A stretch of DNA of 64,000 nt, taken from positions 186,001-250,000 of the forward strand of contig NZ_NPKH01000035.1 in the NCBI RefSeq assembly GCF_002284535.1, given 5' to 3'. Below are positions 34,633 to 43,645 of the stretch, in pieces. Position numbers and translations under genes: made by a program. Under the pieces are notes generated by a model that saw nothing but the letters and a program-made list of their open reading frames with translations, was not told the origin of the DNA and made no database searches. Origin of the DNA: Mesorhizobium wenxiniae. Its GTDB lineage: Bacteria > Pseudomonadota > Alphaproteobacteria > Rhizobiales > Rhizobiaceae. The first letter of the stretch is position 1. The number at the start of each line of letters is the position of its first letter.

Positions 34633-34722
34633 TCAAGGATGGCGAAAGAAGCTCTCTATGCGTGCGTTGTCGAGGCAAGTGCCTTTGCCAGAGATGCTCG
34701 CGGCTGGAGAGATTTCAAAATG
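34633..34722 (-). mobile_element. IS3-family transposase fragment
   Basis: The minus strand encodes S-P-A-A-S-I-S-G-K-G-T-C-L-D-N-A-R-I-E-S then FFRHP before a stop. S-x-K-G-x-C-x-D-N-A-x-I-E-S-F-F is the second-Asp/Glu part of the DDE domain of IS3-family OrfB. Only about 28 codons remain, and they overlap the last codons of the porin gene. Confidence 0.8.
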
Positions 34723-35854
34723 AGCGTTGGAAGCGGAGAATGCCGCCGACGCTGTTCGGCTTGCTCGTGCCCTTGACGGTGGTAGGGTCGGCAGGGCCGA
34801 CGCCAAAGTTGCCGTAGTGGTCGTAATCGACCTCGGCTGTGACCGTGAAGCCAGGAACGACCATATAGACGACGTTTGCAGCCAAACCAGAATTCTTGAG
34901 CTGATCACTCGAGACCTGAAAGTTGAACGAAGTTTTCTCGTCAAACTCGTAGGTGGCGCCCGCCCAGAAAGCCCACTGGCCGTTCCAGATTTTGTACGAG
35001 CCGCGCACATGATTGGCGATTGCGCCGTTTGAGTCCTCGTTGAGACTGCCATTGGAACCGTAGCCGAACAGTCCAAACAGCGACAGCTGGTTTGTGACAG
35101 CGACGTCGACACGGATCTTGCCGGCCAAAGCTTCGTAGTTGCTGTCATAAGCCGCGACGCCGGTGATCGAGCCCCAGCCTTGCGTGTATTTCAAGCCGGC
35201 GACAACGTGCGGAATATAGCTGTCGATAGTACCGGCTGAGCCCGATCCTTGTTCGAGCGAAATCACGGTCGAAATGCCGTTGCCGGCGTCGAAGTAGTAC
35301 TGAGCCACGTTGGTGTCGAAGCCGGCCGACCGAACGAGCATACTATCGAGAACGTTGCCAGCGTAGCTTACAAACGTATCGAAGGCCGACCCGTCCTTGC
35401 CAACTCGCAGGCCCCCCAGCTCGACCCAGGCAGAAGCCAGTGCGAGGCCGCTGTTGAAACCATAGTTCTGAGGACTGTCACGCGAGTTAGCGCTATTGCC
35501 AAAATTCACGTGGGTTTCGGTATAGGTCGTCAACGCGCCGAGCTCGGTCTGCTGGCCGCTCCAAGTTTTGAACGTGAAGCGTGTGTTGTTTCGCCAAGTG
35601 CCTTGGTCCTCGCCAGTTCTCACATCCGAGGTTCTTGCGCTGTCATACGATCGGACATCACCCAGGCCGATATCATAACGGACATAGCCGCCGATGCGCA
35701 GGCAGGTCTCGGTGTTGGGAATATAGAAATACCCCGAGCCGAGGACGTCGCAGATCTTGATGTACTCGGCCGGTTCCCGCTCGGCGCCAGCTGCTCGAAC
35801 GACGGAGGCGGCGATCAGAGCAGTTAAGCCGAGAAGACGAATCTTGATGTACAT
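34715..35854 (-). CDS. Outer-membrane porin, alphaproteobacterial (RopA/Omp2b type)
   Basis: A 379-residue porin. The ATG at 35854 has GGAG nine bases upstream and opens a signal peptide (residues 1-22). The conserved family block follows: I-K-I-C-D-V-L-G-S-G-Y-F-Y-I-P-N-T, then C-L-R-I-G-G-Y-V-R-Y-D, a pattern found in Rhizobiales porins, and beta-barrel strands run to the terminal Phe typical of porins (F-Q-R-S-F). The frame is open further upstream, but without a ribosome binding site. The AT-rich leader (35855-36060) probably holds the promoter. An IS3 scrap touches the 3' end without removing it. Confidence 0.92.
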   Translation of the reverse strand: MYIKIRLLGLTALIAASVVRAAGAEREPAEYIKICDVLGSGYFYIPNTETCLRIGGYVRYDIGLGDVRSYDSARTSDVRTGEDQGTWRNNTRFTFKTWSGQQTELGALTTYTETHVNFGNSANSRDSPQNYGFNSGLALASAWVELGGLRVGKDGSAFDTFVSYAGNVLDSMLVRSAGFDTNVAQYYFDAGNGISTVISLEQGSGSAGTIDSYIPHVVAGLKYTQGWGSITGVAAYDSNYEALAGKIRVDVAVTNQLSLFGLFGYGSNGSLNEDSNGAIANHVRGSYKIWNGQWAFWAGATYEFDEKTSFNFQVSSDQLKNSGLAANVVYMVVPGFTVTAEVDYDHYGNFGVGPADPTTVKGTSKPNSVGGILRFQRSF

Positions 35855-36479
35855 GTCTAGATCTCCATGAAGGAATAAAAAGGATAGAGGCGTAAGAGCA
35901 AGCTTTACTCTAAATTTTGTGCGTGTTGTCTCCAATTTGTGGACGTAAAAGCGCTTGACATGGGAGGTTATCCAGCGTAAAAGCCACATGTACTTAGAAT
36001 AGTGTTTTCTTCTAGGAGATTCATTATCGTTTATATGTGAAACACTCCGGTCAGACCGCTGCAGCCTCGGAATAGAGCAGCAAGCGACATGCCAACCTGA
36101 AGCGTAGATGCGGCCGACACCAAAATTGGGCCGACGCGCCTTCGTCTCGCTGGAATCACTTTTTTTGAGGGTCACTGCGAAAAGCAATGTGCGACACGGT
36201 TCGCCATGTTCGATATGTGACAGTCTCGTTTAACAGCGACGGCTTCCCGTCTGACCGCAACGGAGGCCGCTTCATGCGCTACCGAGAAGGATTACTGCGC
36301 GCGTGCGGTCCGCAAGGGCTGCGCCAGGAACAGAGGGCGTCCACGTCCGATGTGTCGCATGGTGGCCGAAGCACCTTTTCGCCGCTGTAAGTTCGCCGTG
36401 CAGGTACATTGCGCGGCCGATAGCGAGAAGGGATCGCACCCTGAAACGGTTGCCTAGGGCTCGCCTCGAGTAATTGGCG
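35855..36479. other. Divergent promoter region of porin and membrane protein
   Basis: 625 bp without a supported gene. The part next to the porin (35870-36060) is AT-rich and likely regulatory. I see no nod box, tts box or clear FNR-type palindrome. Confidence 0.4.
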
Positions 36480-36893
36480 ATGAACAGCATTCTCGAGAAC
36501 TTAGTCTCGACGGAAAGAGCAACGAAAGGAAGCCGCTTGGACGAGCACGATCCGAAGGAAGAACTGATCGAGACCATTTTCCGCAACGGCACAATCACTG
36601 CCGTGGGTATCCTGCTTGCCTTTTCGCTCGGCTTCCTCACTCATTGGGCGGCGAACCCCTTGCCATGGCAACTCTACGATCTGTTCGCCGTAGTGCCGAT
36701 CCTGCTCGGCATCGCACTGCAGATGAGAGCGCTGTCCATGCTGCTCGACATGAGTTCCTTGCGCCGCCCCATCTACGAACGCGCCAATCGCATTTTCATG
36801 GTCGGCCTCATCCAGACCGCGTGTGGCGTCGGGATGGCGATCTTGGTCGATCTTTTCGGGATATCGGTAGGGGGCACGCTGCCCGGCGCTTGA
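36480..36893 (+). CDS. Small inner-membrane protein of unknown function
   Basis: A 137-residue protein from the ATG at 36480. A polar N-terminus (to about 35) is followed by three or four hydrophobic helices: about 38-58 (ITAVGILLAFSLGFLTHWAA), 66-85 (DLFAVVPILLGIALQMRAL) and 108-128 (MVGLIQTACGVGMAILVDLF). I do not recognise a family. The frame is clean and the hydrophobic pattern makes it a real gene in my view. No obvious operon partner. Confidence 0.6.
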   Translation: MNSILENLVSTERATKGSRLDEHDPKEELIETIFRNGTITAVGILLAFSLGFLTHWAANPLPWQLYDLFAVVPILLGIALQMRALSMLLDMSSLRRPIYERANRIFMVGLIQTACGVGMAILVDLFGISVGGTLPGA

Positions 36894-37388
36894 CGACAAG
36901 CCACACCGCCGCTCATCGCTCGAAGCGACGTCAAGCTGGGGAGCCTTGTGCACCCCCTAGCGGCGCCTTCCTTTCATCAAATGAGCGGACGTCAGCTTTA
37001 GAGCGTCTCGGTGGCTAAAGCCGGTATGGTTTTTCGGCCGGCAGGGAAGGCCGCTGGCTGGACCTGGATGGCGTCTGAACGAGGCTTGACAGGTGCGTTG
37101 CGACGTTTGGCGTCGGACATGAATTTCGCATTGCAAAGTTCTTCCGCAGACGCCTCAAGCACACTGCATCGGCGTCACGTACTCAAACGTTGAATGCGGC
37201 ACCGCACCATCACCTCAGGCGGACCATGGCACGCGCGCTCGGTTGATACCGTCCTCTCCAAGCGAGACTGCGACATCGCCGCCTCCGCCTTGAAAACGCG
37301 GAGAAAGCGGGACGCACTGACTTAGGTCAGAGACAGGACGAGCGCGCAACGAAAGAATGATGGATCAGCGACGTGGGACGACAGCTCC
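36894..37388. other. Intergenic upstream of hemN
   Basis: 495 bp with no supported gene. It contains the palindrome CTGACTTAGGTCAG at 37317, described separately. Confidence 0.4.
37317..37330 (+). promoter_or_regulatory. Candidate FNR/FixK-type operator upstream of hemN
   Basis: CTGACTTAGGTCAG is a perfect inverted repeat with 5-bp arms and a 4-bp centre. It resembles FNR/NNR-type sites (TTGA-N6-TCAA) with C in the outer positions. It ends 58 bp before the hemN start. Oxygen-independent hemN genes are commonly under FixK/FnrN control. The match is to the general pattern only. Confidence 0.4.
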
Positions 37389-38716
37389 TTGCACACCTCA
37401 ATCCTGACAAAGTACCGGGACCCCCGGCCGCCTTGGTATACCATCTATCCGACTGTGCCAGACTTCTCTGCGGCGGTTGGTGCTGACGATTATGAGGAAT
37501 GGCTGGGGGGCCTCCCGGCCGACGAATCGGTGTCGCTCTATTTCCACATTCCGTTTTGCCGATCCATGTGCTGGTATTGCGGCTTCCCTACCGCCGTCAC
37601 CCGTCGCAACGGCCCGATCCTTAATTATTTGGCGGTGCTGCGTCAGGAGATCAGTTTGGTGTCGGAGCAAGCGCGGCAAGGGCTGCCGGTGAGCGATGTG
37701 CATTTCGGCGGCGGAACGCCTCACCTTATCGGGCCAGCCGAGCACTTAGCGCTGATGGAATTTCTACGCCGCCACTTCGCTTTCAGCAAAACTGCTGCGA
37801 TCGCCGTGGAGTCGATCCCCGAACGTTCACACCGGAAATGGCCGAAGCCTTGGCAGCTACCGGTGTCAACCGCGCGAGCATCGGCGTGCAGAGCTTTGAT
37901 CCCGATGTGCAAAAGGCGATCAATCGGATCCAGAGTAAGGTGCAGACGGCCGCTGCCGTCGAAAATCTCCGCCGGCATGGCGTTGGCCATATCAACTTCG
38001 ATCTCATCTTCGGTCTCCCGAAACAGACTGTGCAGTCCTGCATCCAGACCGCGATGGCTGCGGTCGCCATGCGCCCCAACCGGTTTGCGGTGTTCGGCTA
38101 CGCGCATATTCCTTCCGTGATAAAGAATCAGCGCCTAATCGAGCAGGCAGGTCTACCGGACGGCGATGTTCGCGCCGAACAGGCTGCAGCTGTCGCCGAG
38201 ACACTGGTTGGCGCCGGCTACCGGGAGATCGGGCTCGATCATTTCGCTCTGCCGGACGACGAACTCGCGCTAGCGCAGAAGACCGGGCGCCTGCGGCGTA
38301 ATTCGCTGGGATACTCGGCCGATACTTGCAAAACCGTGATCGGCTTCGGCGCGTCGGCTGTTGGCCGAGTCGGCGAGGGGTACGTTCAGAACGAAGTAAC
38401 ACGGGATTCTTACGCCCGGCACATCGCAAGTGGACGTCTGGCGACATCAAAGGGCCACCGGCTGACCGACGATGACCGGGTGCGCGCAGCAATCATCGAG
38501 CGACTGATGTGCGATTTGGAGGCCGACGTGCCGACCATCTGTGCCGCCCACGAAATCGAACCAGCTCGTTTTCTCGATTCAGTTGAGCGTTTGGTGACGC
38601 TGGCTGAGGAGGGGATCGTGGACGTCGAAAACGGCTTCATCCGCGTGCGGCCGGAGCACCGCTTTGTTGTTCGCGCCGTTGCTGCTGCATTCGATGCTTT
38701 TCTCGCGAATCGATGA
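37389..38716 (+). pseudogene. hemN: Oxygen-independent coproporphyrinogen III dehydrogenase, one-base frameshift
   Basis: Radical-SAM enzyme of anaerobic heme synthesis. The first part (37389-37811) starts M-H-T-S-I-L-T-K-Y and has the 4Fe-4S motif F-C-R-S-M-C-W-Y-C-G-F (C-x3-C-x2-C) and the G-G-G-T-P block. After V-E at 37811 the frame changes. Inserting one A (GAG ATC GAT) restores V-E-I-D-P-R-T-F-T-P-E-M-A-E-A-L and continues through IGVQSFDPDVQKAINRIQS to the C-terminal domain ending 38716, about 442 residues and full family length. Apart from this base all conserved residues are present. Confidence 0.9.
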
Positions 38717-38947
38717 GTTGAGGCCACGACTCCGAAGGCATCAGACCTTGTTTGGCGCTCGTCGGCATGGGCTCTCGCAGAAGACTCCGCAAGCGCATGC
38801 AGGGGACTTCCACTTGACGCCGCGTTCATCATCATCTCGCCTGGGTGCGCTCGATCGCACAACTCGGAGCACGCTGCTCTCGGCGTGAGGCTGTGCTCTG
38901 CAAAGCACCGGTGATCCACCCTGTCCCTGGATAGCAGCTTGATGGCG

Positions 38948-40591
38948 TCATCTTGGAGGACGAGAAAAGATTGTCGAGGTACGGGTACGAATTGCCTCGG
39001 TCGTTCGTTCAATCGAAAGCACTGTCTGCGGAGGCACCTCTCCTTCATGCAGTGACAGGAGATGCTGGCCGACTTCCTTATCTGCTGCGGTGAGTCGATG
39101 ATTTAGGCGGAGAAAGTCCATCCAGGTGGGGGTGCGGAATGTCTCCGTCCAAAGTGACGGTGTTTGCAGATTTCGCTGGAGCGTCCAGTTTCGTGCACCG
39201 GCACGGCTCTGGACGTGTCGCCGCGTGCGCATGTAGCCCAGAAAGGCCTCGATATTTTCCTCCGATATCAAATACTCGACCTTGGCCACGATAGGGCCAC
39301 TTCTGGGTTTCAGATCGAGAGCCACGTCCGGCGGATGAAAAACTGAACTTTCTTGATCCGTTTCTTCCCAGGGACGGACCGGCAACACGATCCCCGCTGC
39401 TGCAACCAGCAACAGAGCGCCCGCGGCGCCCTCCAATGCTGAGGTCAAGGAATAGTTTTGCGCGACAGAACCCCAGATCCAGCTGCCAGCAGCCATACCG
39501 CCTGCGCTCAAGGCGTAGTAAATGGAGAGCGTGCGGCCTACAACCCACCTTGGGCTTGCCAACTGCACCGACACGTCAATGCCCGTCCAGGTGATAAGCC
39601 AACCCGCTCCGCCGAGCGCCAGCGAAATGGCCGCCACAGGAACCGACGATGTCAGGGCAAGGGAGAGGCAACAGACTGCACAAGCCACAGAGGCGAAGGC
39701 CACCAGCCTGTTTTGAGACGTGACCTTCCTCAAGAAGCCGTTGCCCATGCCCGCGATGAAAGCACCCATGCCGAAGCCGGCCAATAAGATACCGTAGACA
39801 ATTGGCCCACTCTTCAACTGATCCCGGACGACGAGAGGGAGCAACGCCAGAATGGAGATGCTTGCCAATCCGAAAAGAGCTGCTCGGGCGGTCGCTGCCC
39901 TGATCTCCAAAGACATCGCCGTAAAGCGCACTCCGTCATGAATTGCCGTCGTCATTCTCTCACGAGGGAGAGGCGAAGAGCGGACCTCCCATTTGGTGCG
40001 CCATATCGCGCTTATAGGCGCCAGATCACTCACCGCAGCCAAGGCGAAAGCGGCCAGCGGCCCAAAGACGGCCAGGATCACGCCCCCTAAGGCCGGACCA
40101 ACGCTGCGCACAATGTTGTATCCGACGGACATAAGCGTCACTGCGGCCGGAATGTCGCGTTTGTGAAGGATATCGCCGACCGAAGCGTGCCAGGCCGGAT
40201 CATTCAAGGCAAAGCCGCAGCCGGCCAGGAAACCTAACCCGAGAATCAGCCAAGGACTGACAAATCCCAGACCCACAGAAATCATCAGCGTCATCGACGC
40301 CCATGCTATCAGGCAGTGTCCCGCAAACATCACCCACCGGCGGCTGAAGTTGTCGGCAATGGCTCCGGCGAAAACTGAGAGGAAGAACACCGGCAGTGTG
40401 GATGCGGCCTGGACGAGAGCCACCATAAGGTCGGACGCTGAAATCGTTGCCATAAGCCAACTGATGGCGACCGTTTGCACTAGCCAACCGAGGCTGGAAA
40501 TCTGGGTGGCCGTCCAAATTGAGCGAAACACCTTGTTTCGAAATGGGGCGAGCGTCTTTGAAACGGGCGGTTGAGGATTTTCGCTCTGCAT
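38948..40591 (-). CDS. MFS transporter with C-terminal monooxygenase-like domain (MFS_3 type)
   Basis: A 547-residue protein. Residues about 15-410 have 12 membrane helices with the MFS pattern, starting FRSIWTATQISSLGWLVQTVAISWLM in two parts and including the loop A-G-A-I-A-D-N-F-S-R-R. Residues about 430-547 are a soluble domain of ABM-like fold (VEYLISEENIEAFLGYMRTRR, then W-T-L-Q-R-N). This architecture is the MFS_3/transmembrane secretion effector group, related to siderophore exporter EntS. The substrate is not known. It is convergent with hemN and 170 bp from bioZ, but with its own start. Confidence 0.88.
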   Translation of the reverse strand: MQSENPQPPVSKTLAPFRNKVFRSIWTATQISSLGWLVQTVAISWLMATISASDLMVALVQAASTLPVFFLSVFAGAIADNFSRRWVMFAGHCLIAWASMTLMISVGLGFVSPWLILGLGFLAGCGFALNDPAWHASVGDILHKRDIPAAVTLMSVGYNIVRSVGPALGGVILAVFGPLAAFALAAVSDLAPISAIWRTKWEVRSSPLPRERMTTAIHDGVRFTAMSLEIRAATARAALFGLASISILALLPLVVRDQLKSGPIVYGILLAGFGMGAFIAGMGNGFLRKVTSQNRLVAFASVACAVCCLSLALTSSVPVAAISLALGGAGWLITWTGIDVSVQLASPRWVVGRTLSIYYALSAGGMAAGSWIWGSVAQNYSLTSALEGAAGALLLVAAAGIVLPVRPWEETDQESSVFHPPDVALDLKPRSGPIVAKVEYLISEENIEAFLGYMRTRRHVQSRAGARNWTLQRNLQTPSLWTETFRTPTWMDFLRLNHRLTAADKEVGQHLLSLHEGEVPPQTVLSIERTTEAIRTRTSTIFSRPPR

Positions 40592-40764
40592 GAGGTTTTG
40601 CTGGCCTTCGATGAGCGCTGCGATTTGAGCAAGTGGGTCGATACTTAGACATCGCGGAGCACCGCACGGAACCCAGCTCTATGGAGCTTGCCGGCGACTA
40701 TTTGCGTATTGAGCCATTCTCATAGTCTCATTCATGAGCAGTCCTATGCGCAAGCGTTGCTTTG

Positions 40765-41748
40765 CTAAATTCCCACGACAAGCGCGCCGCCGCTGAGACC
40801 CGCACCCGCTGCCGCCAAGAGGACTTTCTCGCCAGGCCGAAACGGCTGCGCCCGATGGGCGAGCGACAACGAGAGCGGGATCGTCGCGGCGGAAGAGTTG
40901 CCATATTCGGCGATCGTCTTGACCATCGAGTGATCTGTGATGCCGAGGTTCCTGCCGACCGCGTCGAAAATGCGAGCATTGGCCTGATGCGGCACGAAAC
41001 GATCGAGGTCTTGCGGCCTCAGTCGGGCAGCAGTGAGCGCGTCTCTCGAGCAGGCGGTCATCATCTCCACGGCCTTGGCGAACACTTCGCGGCCATCGGT
41101 GATCGTCATCCGGGTCTGCTCGAGGTCGAGGCCGCCATGGAACGGATTGTTGCTTCCACCGGCAGGAATCTGGATCAGCCCGTAACGCGAGCCGTCCGAA
41201 TCCACCGAAGCGCCGAGAATGCCTCGATCCGGGTCATCGCACGGACCGATCACCACCGCGCCGGCGGCATCGGCAAACAGCACGGCGCTGGCGCGCTCGG
41301 CCGGATTGATGCGGCGGCTGAGGATGTTGGCGGCAATGACAAGGCTCGCTTTGCCATGCAGGCGAGTGAACCCGTCGGCGAACATCAGCGCATAGATGAA
41401 GCCGGCGCAAGCGCCGGTCAGGTCGATCGCGCCGGCGCGACCTAGTCCCAGCCGATGTGCGACCAGGGGCGCGCTTGGCGGCAGAAGATGATCGGGTGTG
41501 GAGGTAGCGAGCAACAGCAGGCCGATGTCGCCGCGGTCGATACCGGCATTGGTCAGCGCCATGTCGCCGGCGTGCGCGGCAAGGGCCGACAGCGTGTCTT
41601 CGTCCGCTGCCCAGAAGCGCGACCGTATCCCGGTGCGCCGCTCGATCCAGCCGGGTTCAAGCCCGAGACGATCTTCGATTTCCGGATTCTCCACCTTGCG
41701 CGCGGGCGCATGATGGCCAAGCCCGAGAATGCGCGATGATCGGCTCAT
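40765..41748 (-). CDS. bioZ: BioZ, KAS III-like enzyme of pimeloyl synthesis
   Basis: A 327-residue FabH-type condensing enzyme. Active-site triad: Cys in G-A-C-A-G-F-I-Y-A-L (about 113), His in V-P-H-Q-A-N-A-R-I (about 254) and Asn in Y-G-N-S-S-A-A-T-I (about 284). BioZ of M. loti island DNA complements a bioH defect, and in related bacteria it condenses glutaryl-CoA with malonyl-ACP to start the pimelate chain. It overlaps bioA by four bases and is last in bioBFDAZ, so the name is well supported by context. Confidence 0.95.
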   Translation of the reverse strand: MSRSSRILGLGHHAPARKVENPEIEDRLGLEPGWIERRTGIRSRFWAADEDTLSALAAHAGDMALTNAGIDRGDIGLLLLATSTPDHLLPPSAPLVAHRLGLGRAGAIDLTGACAGFIYALMFADGFTRLHGKASLVIAANILSRRINPAERASAVLFADAAGAVVIGPCDDPDRGILGASVDSDGSRYGLIQIPAGGSNNPFHGGLDLEQTRMTITDGREVFAKAVEMMTACSRDALTAARLRPQDLDRFVPHQANARIFDAVGRNLGITDHSMVKTIAEYGNSSAATIPLSLSLAHRAQPFRPGEKVLLAAAGAGLSGGALVVGI

Positions 41749-43010
41749 GGCTTTGAGCCGAAGCGTTCGCCGGCCTCCTCGATGGCGTCATAGAGCCCAT
41801 CCAACTCGTTGCCGGTAATGCAATAGGGCGGCAGAAGGTACAGGACATTGCCGAGCGGGCGCACGAGCAGGCCGCGCTCAAGAAAAAAAGCGCGCAGTTT
41901 TGGCCCGATCTCGGCCAGATAACCGGCTGAGCCGGTGCGTAGGTCGAGTGCCGCGATGGTGCCGGTTGTCCGGCAATCGGTGAAGCGAGGGTTGTCGCGA
42001 AAGCGTCGAAGCCCGGCGGCCTGTCGCTCGCTCAAGGCCGCGATCCGATCGGCCACCGGCTCGTCGTGCCAGATCTCGACATTGGCAAGTGCCGCCGCGC
42101 ATGCAATCGGATTGGCGGTGTAGGAGCTCGAATGGAAAAACGTCTTCTTGCGATCCTCGGAATAGTGAGCCTGGAAGATGGCATCGGTGGCGATCGTGGC
42201 GGCCAGCGGGATGGTACCACCGGTCAGACCTTTCGAGGTGCACAGGATGTCCGGCGAGACGGACGCCTGTTCGCAGGCGAACATGGTTCCGGTGCGCCCC
42301 CAGCCGGTCATCACTTCATCGGCGATCAGCAGCGTGCCGGCGGCCTCAGTGATCCTCTTCAATTCGGTCAGAACCCAGGCCGGATACATGAGCATGCCGC
42401 CGGCGCCGAGCACGAGCGGCTCGACGATCAGCGCGGCGGCGCGCCGGTCGCGGGAGAGTGCCTCGAACCGATCCAGCGTTTCCTGCTCGCGCCCGGCGGC
42501 CGGGAAGGGGATGGTGTCGACCTCGAACAGCAAGGGCTCGTAGGCGGCGTTGAACACGCCACGGGCGCCGACGCTCATCGCCCCGATCGTGTCACCATGA
42601 TAGCTGTGCTCCATGACGACGATGCGCGAACGCGGCGCGCCGATGTTGCGGAAATAGCCGAGCGCCATCTTCAGCGCGACTTCGATTGAGGTCGAGCCAC
42701 TGTCGGAATAGAACACCCGGTCAAGGCCGGCGGGTGCGAGGCCGACAAGCGCCTCGGCCAGGCGCTCGGCCGGCTCGTGGGTGAAGCCCGCGAAGATGAT
42801 CTGGTCGAGGTTCGACGCGGTCGTCTCGATGGCCTTCATGATGCGGGGGTGGCGGTGGCCATGAGTGACGACCCACCAGGAAGAAATCGCATCCAGGATG
42901 CGGGAGCCGTCGGCCTTGTGGAGATAGGCGCCTTCAGTCAGCACGATTTCAGGGATCGAGGGCTCTAGCGCGTGCTGCGTGAACGGATGCCAGACTCGAG
43001 ACTGCGCCAT
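41745..43010 (-). CDS. bioA: Adenosylmethionine-8-amino-7-oxononanoate aminotransferase
   Basis: A 421-residue class III PLP aminotransferase that makes 7,8-diaminopelargonate using SAM as amino donor. Key blocks: V-W-H-P-F-T-Q-H near the N-terminus, S-S-W-W-V-V-T-H-G-H, Y-S-D-S-G-S-T-S-I-E-V-A-L-K-M-A, E-P-L-V-L-G-A-G-G-M, D-E-V-M-T-G-W-G-R-T-G and the PLP lysine in C-T-S-K-G-L-T-G-G. The ATG overlaps the bioD stop by one base and its end overlaps bioZ. It is intact. Confidence 0.97.
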   Translation of the reverse strand: MAQSRVWHPFTQHALEPSIPEIVLTEGAYLHKADGSRILDAISSWWVVTHGHRHPRIMKAIETTASNLDQIIFAGFTHEPAERLAEALVGLAPAGLDRVFYSDSGSTSIEVALKMALGYFRNIGAPRSRIVVMEHSYHGDTIGAMSVGARGVFNAAYEPLLFEVDTIPFPAAGREQETLDRFEALSRDRRAAALIVEPLVLGAGGMLMYPAWVLTELKRITEAAGTLLIADEVMTGWGRTGTMFACEQASVSPDILCTSKGLTGGTIPLAATIATDAIFQAHYSEDRKKTFFHSSSYTANPIACAAALANVEIWHDEPVADRIAALSERQAAGLRRFRDNPRFTDCRTTGTIAALDLRTGSAGYLAEIGPKLRAFFLERGLLVRPLGNVLYLLPPYCITGNELDGLYDAIEEAGERFGSKP

Positions 43011-43645
43011 CAGTCGCCTCCGGCAATCATGGCCAGGTCGAAGCCGGAAATCATTGCATCTCTCAACGTTTCACCCGTCAGCGGACCGAGGTGCGGCAGC
43101 CTGCCGAGCTGCGGCACGCCGCCGAATTCCACGATTGTCCTTTGCGTATCGGCCACCTCTTCGCCCATGAAGGCAATGCCGATGAGCGGGATGGAGCGGG
43201 CTCTCAGGGCCTCGATCGACAACAGCGTATGATTGATGGTGCCGAGCGCGGTGCGGGCGCACAGTATGACCGGCAGCCGCCATTGTTCGAATATGTCAAT
43301 GAACCTTGTCTGTCGATTGAGCGGCACCATCAGCCCGCCGGCGCCTTCGATGACGAGCGGTGTCGGCAGGACCGGAAATGAAAGATCGTCGGCCTCGATC
43401 GCGACGCCGTCGATTTCGGCTGATCGATGCGGCGACAGCGGCATCGTCAGTCGATAGACTTCGGGCAGCACGCGTCCGTCGGGCAAGCCGGAAAGCCGGG
43501 CGACGACCTCGCTGTCAGTCTCCTCGTCGAGGCCCGATTGCACCGGCTTCCAGTAGAAGCCGTCGAGCAGCCCGGCAAGTCCGGCCGAAAATACTGTCTT
43601 GCCAATTTCGGTGTCTGTTCCGGTGACGACGATGCGTTTGGTCAT
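43010..43645 (-). CDS. bioD: Dethiobiotin synthetase
   Basis: A 211-residue P-loop enzyme closing the ureido ring of dethiobiotin with ATP and CO2. The N-terminal P-loop is G-T-D-T-E-I-G-K-T (about 8-16), followed by Y-W-K-P-V-Q-S-G with the catalytic Lys and E-G-A-G-G-L-M-V-P-L (about 100-109). It overlaps bioF upstream by four bases and bioA downstream. It is intact and of family length. Confidence 0.97.
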   Translation of the reverse strand: MTKRIVVTGTDTEIGKTVFSAGLAGLLDGFYWKPVQSGLDEETDSEVVARLSGLPDGRVLPEVYRLTMPLSPHRSAEIDGVAIEADDLSFPVLPTPLVIEGAGGLMVPLNRQTRFIDIFEQWRLPVILCARTALGTINHTLLSIEALRARSIPLIGIAFMGEEVADTQRTIVEFGGVPQLGRLPHLGPLTGETLRDAMISGFDLAMIAGGD

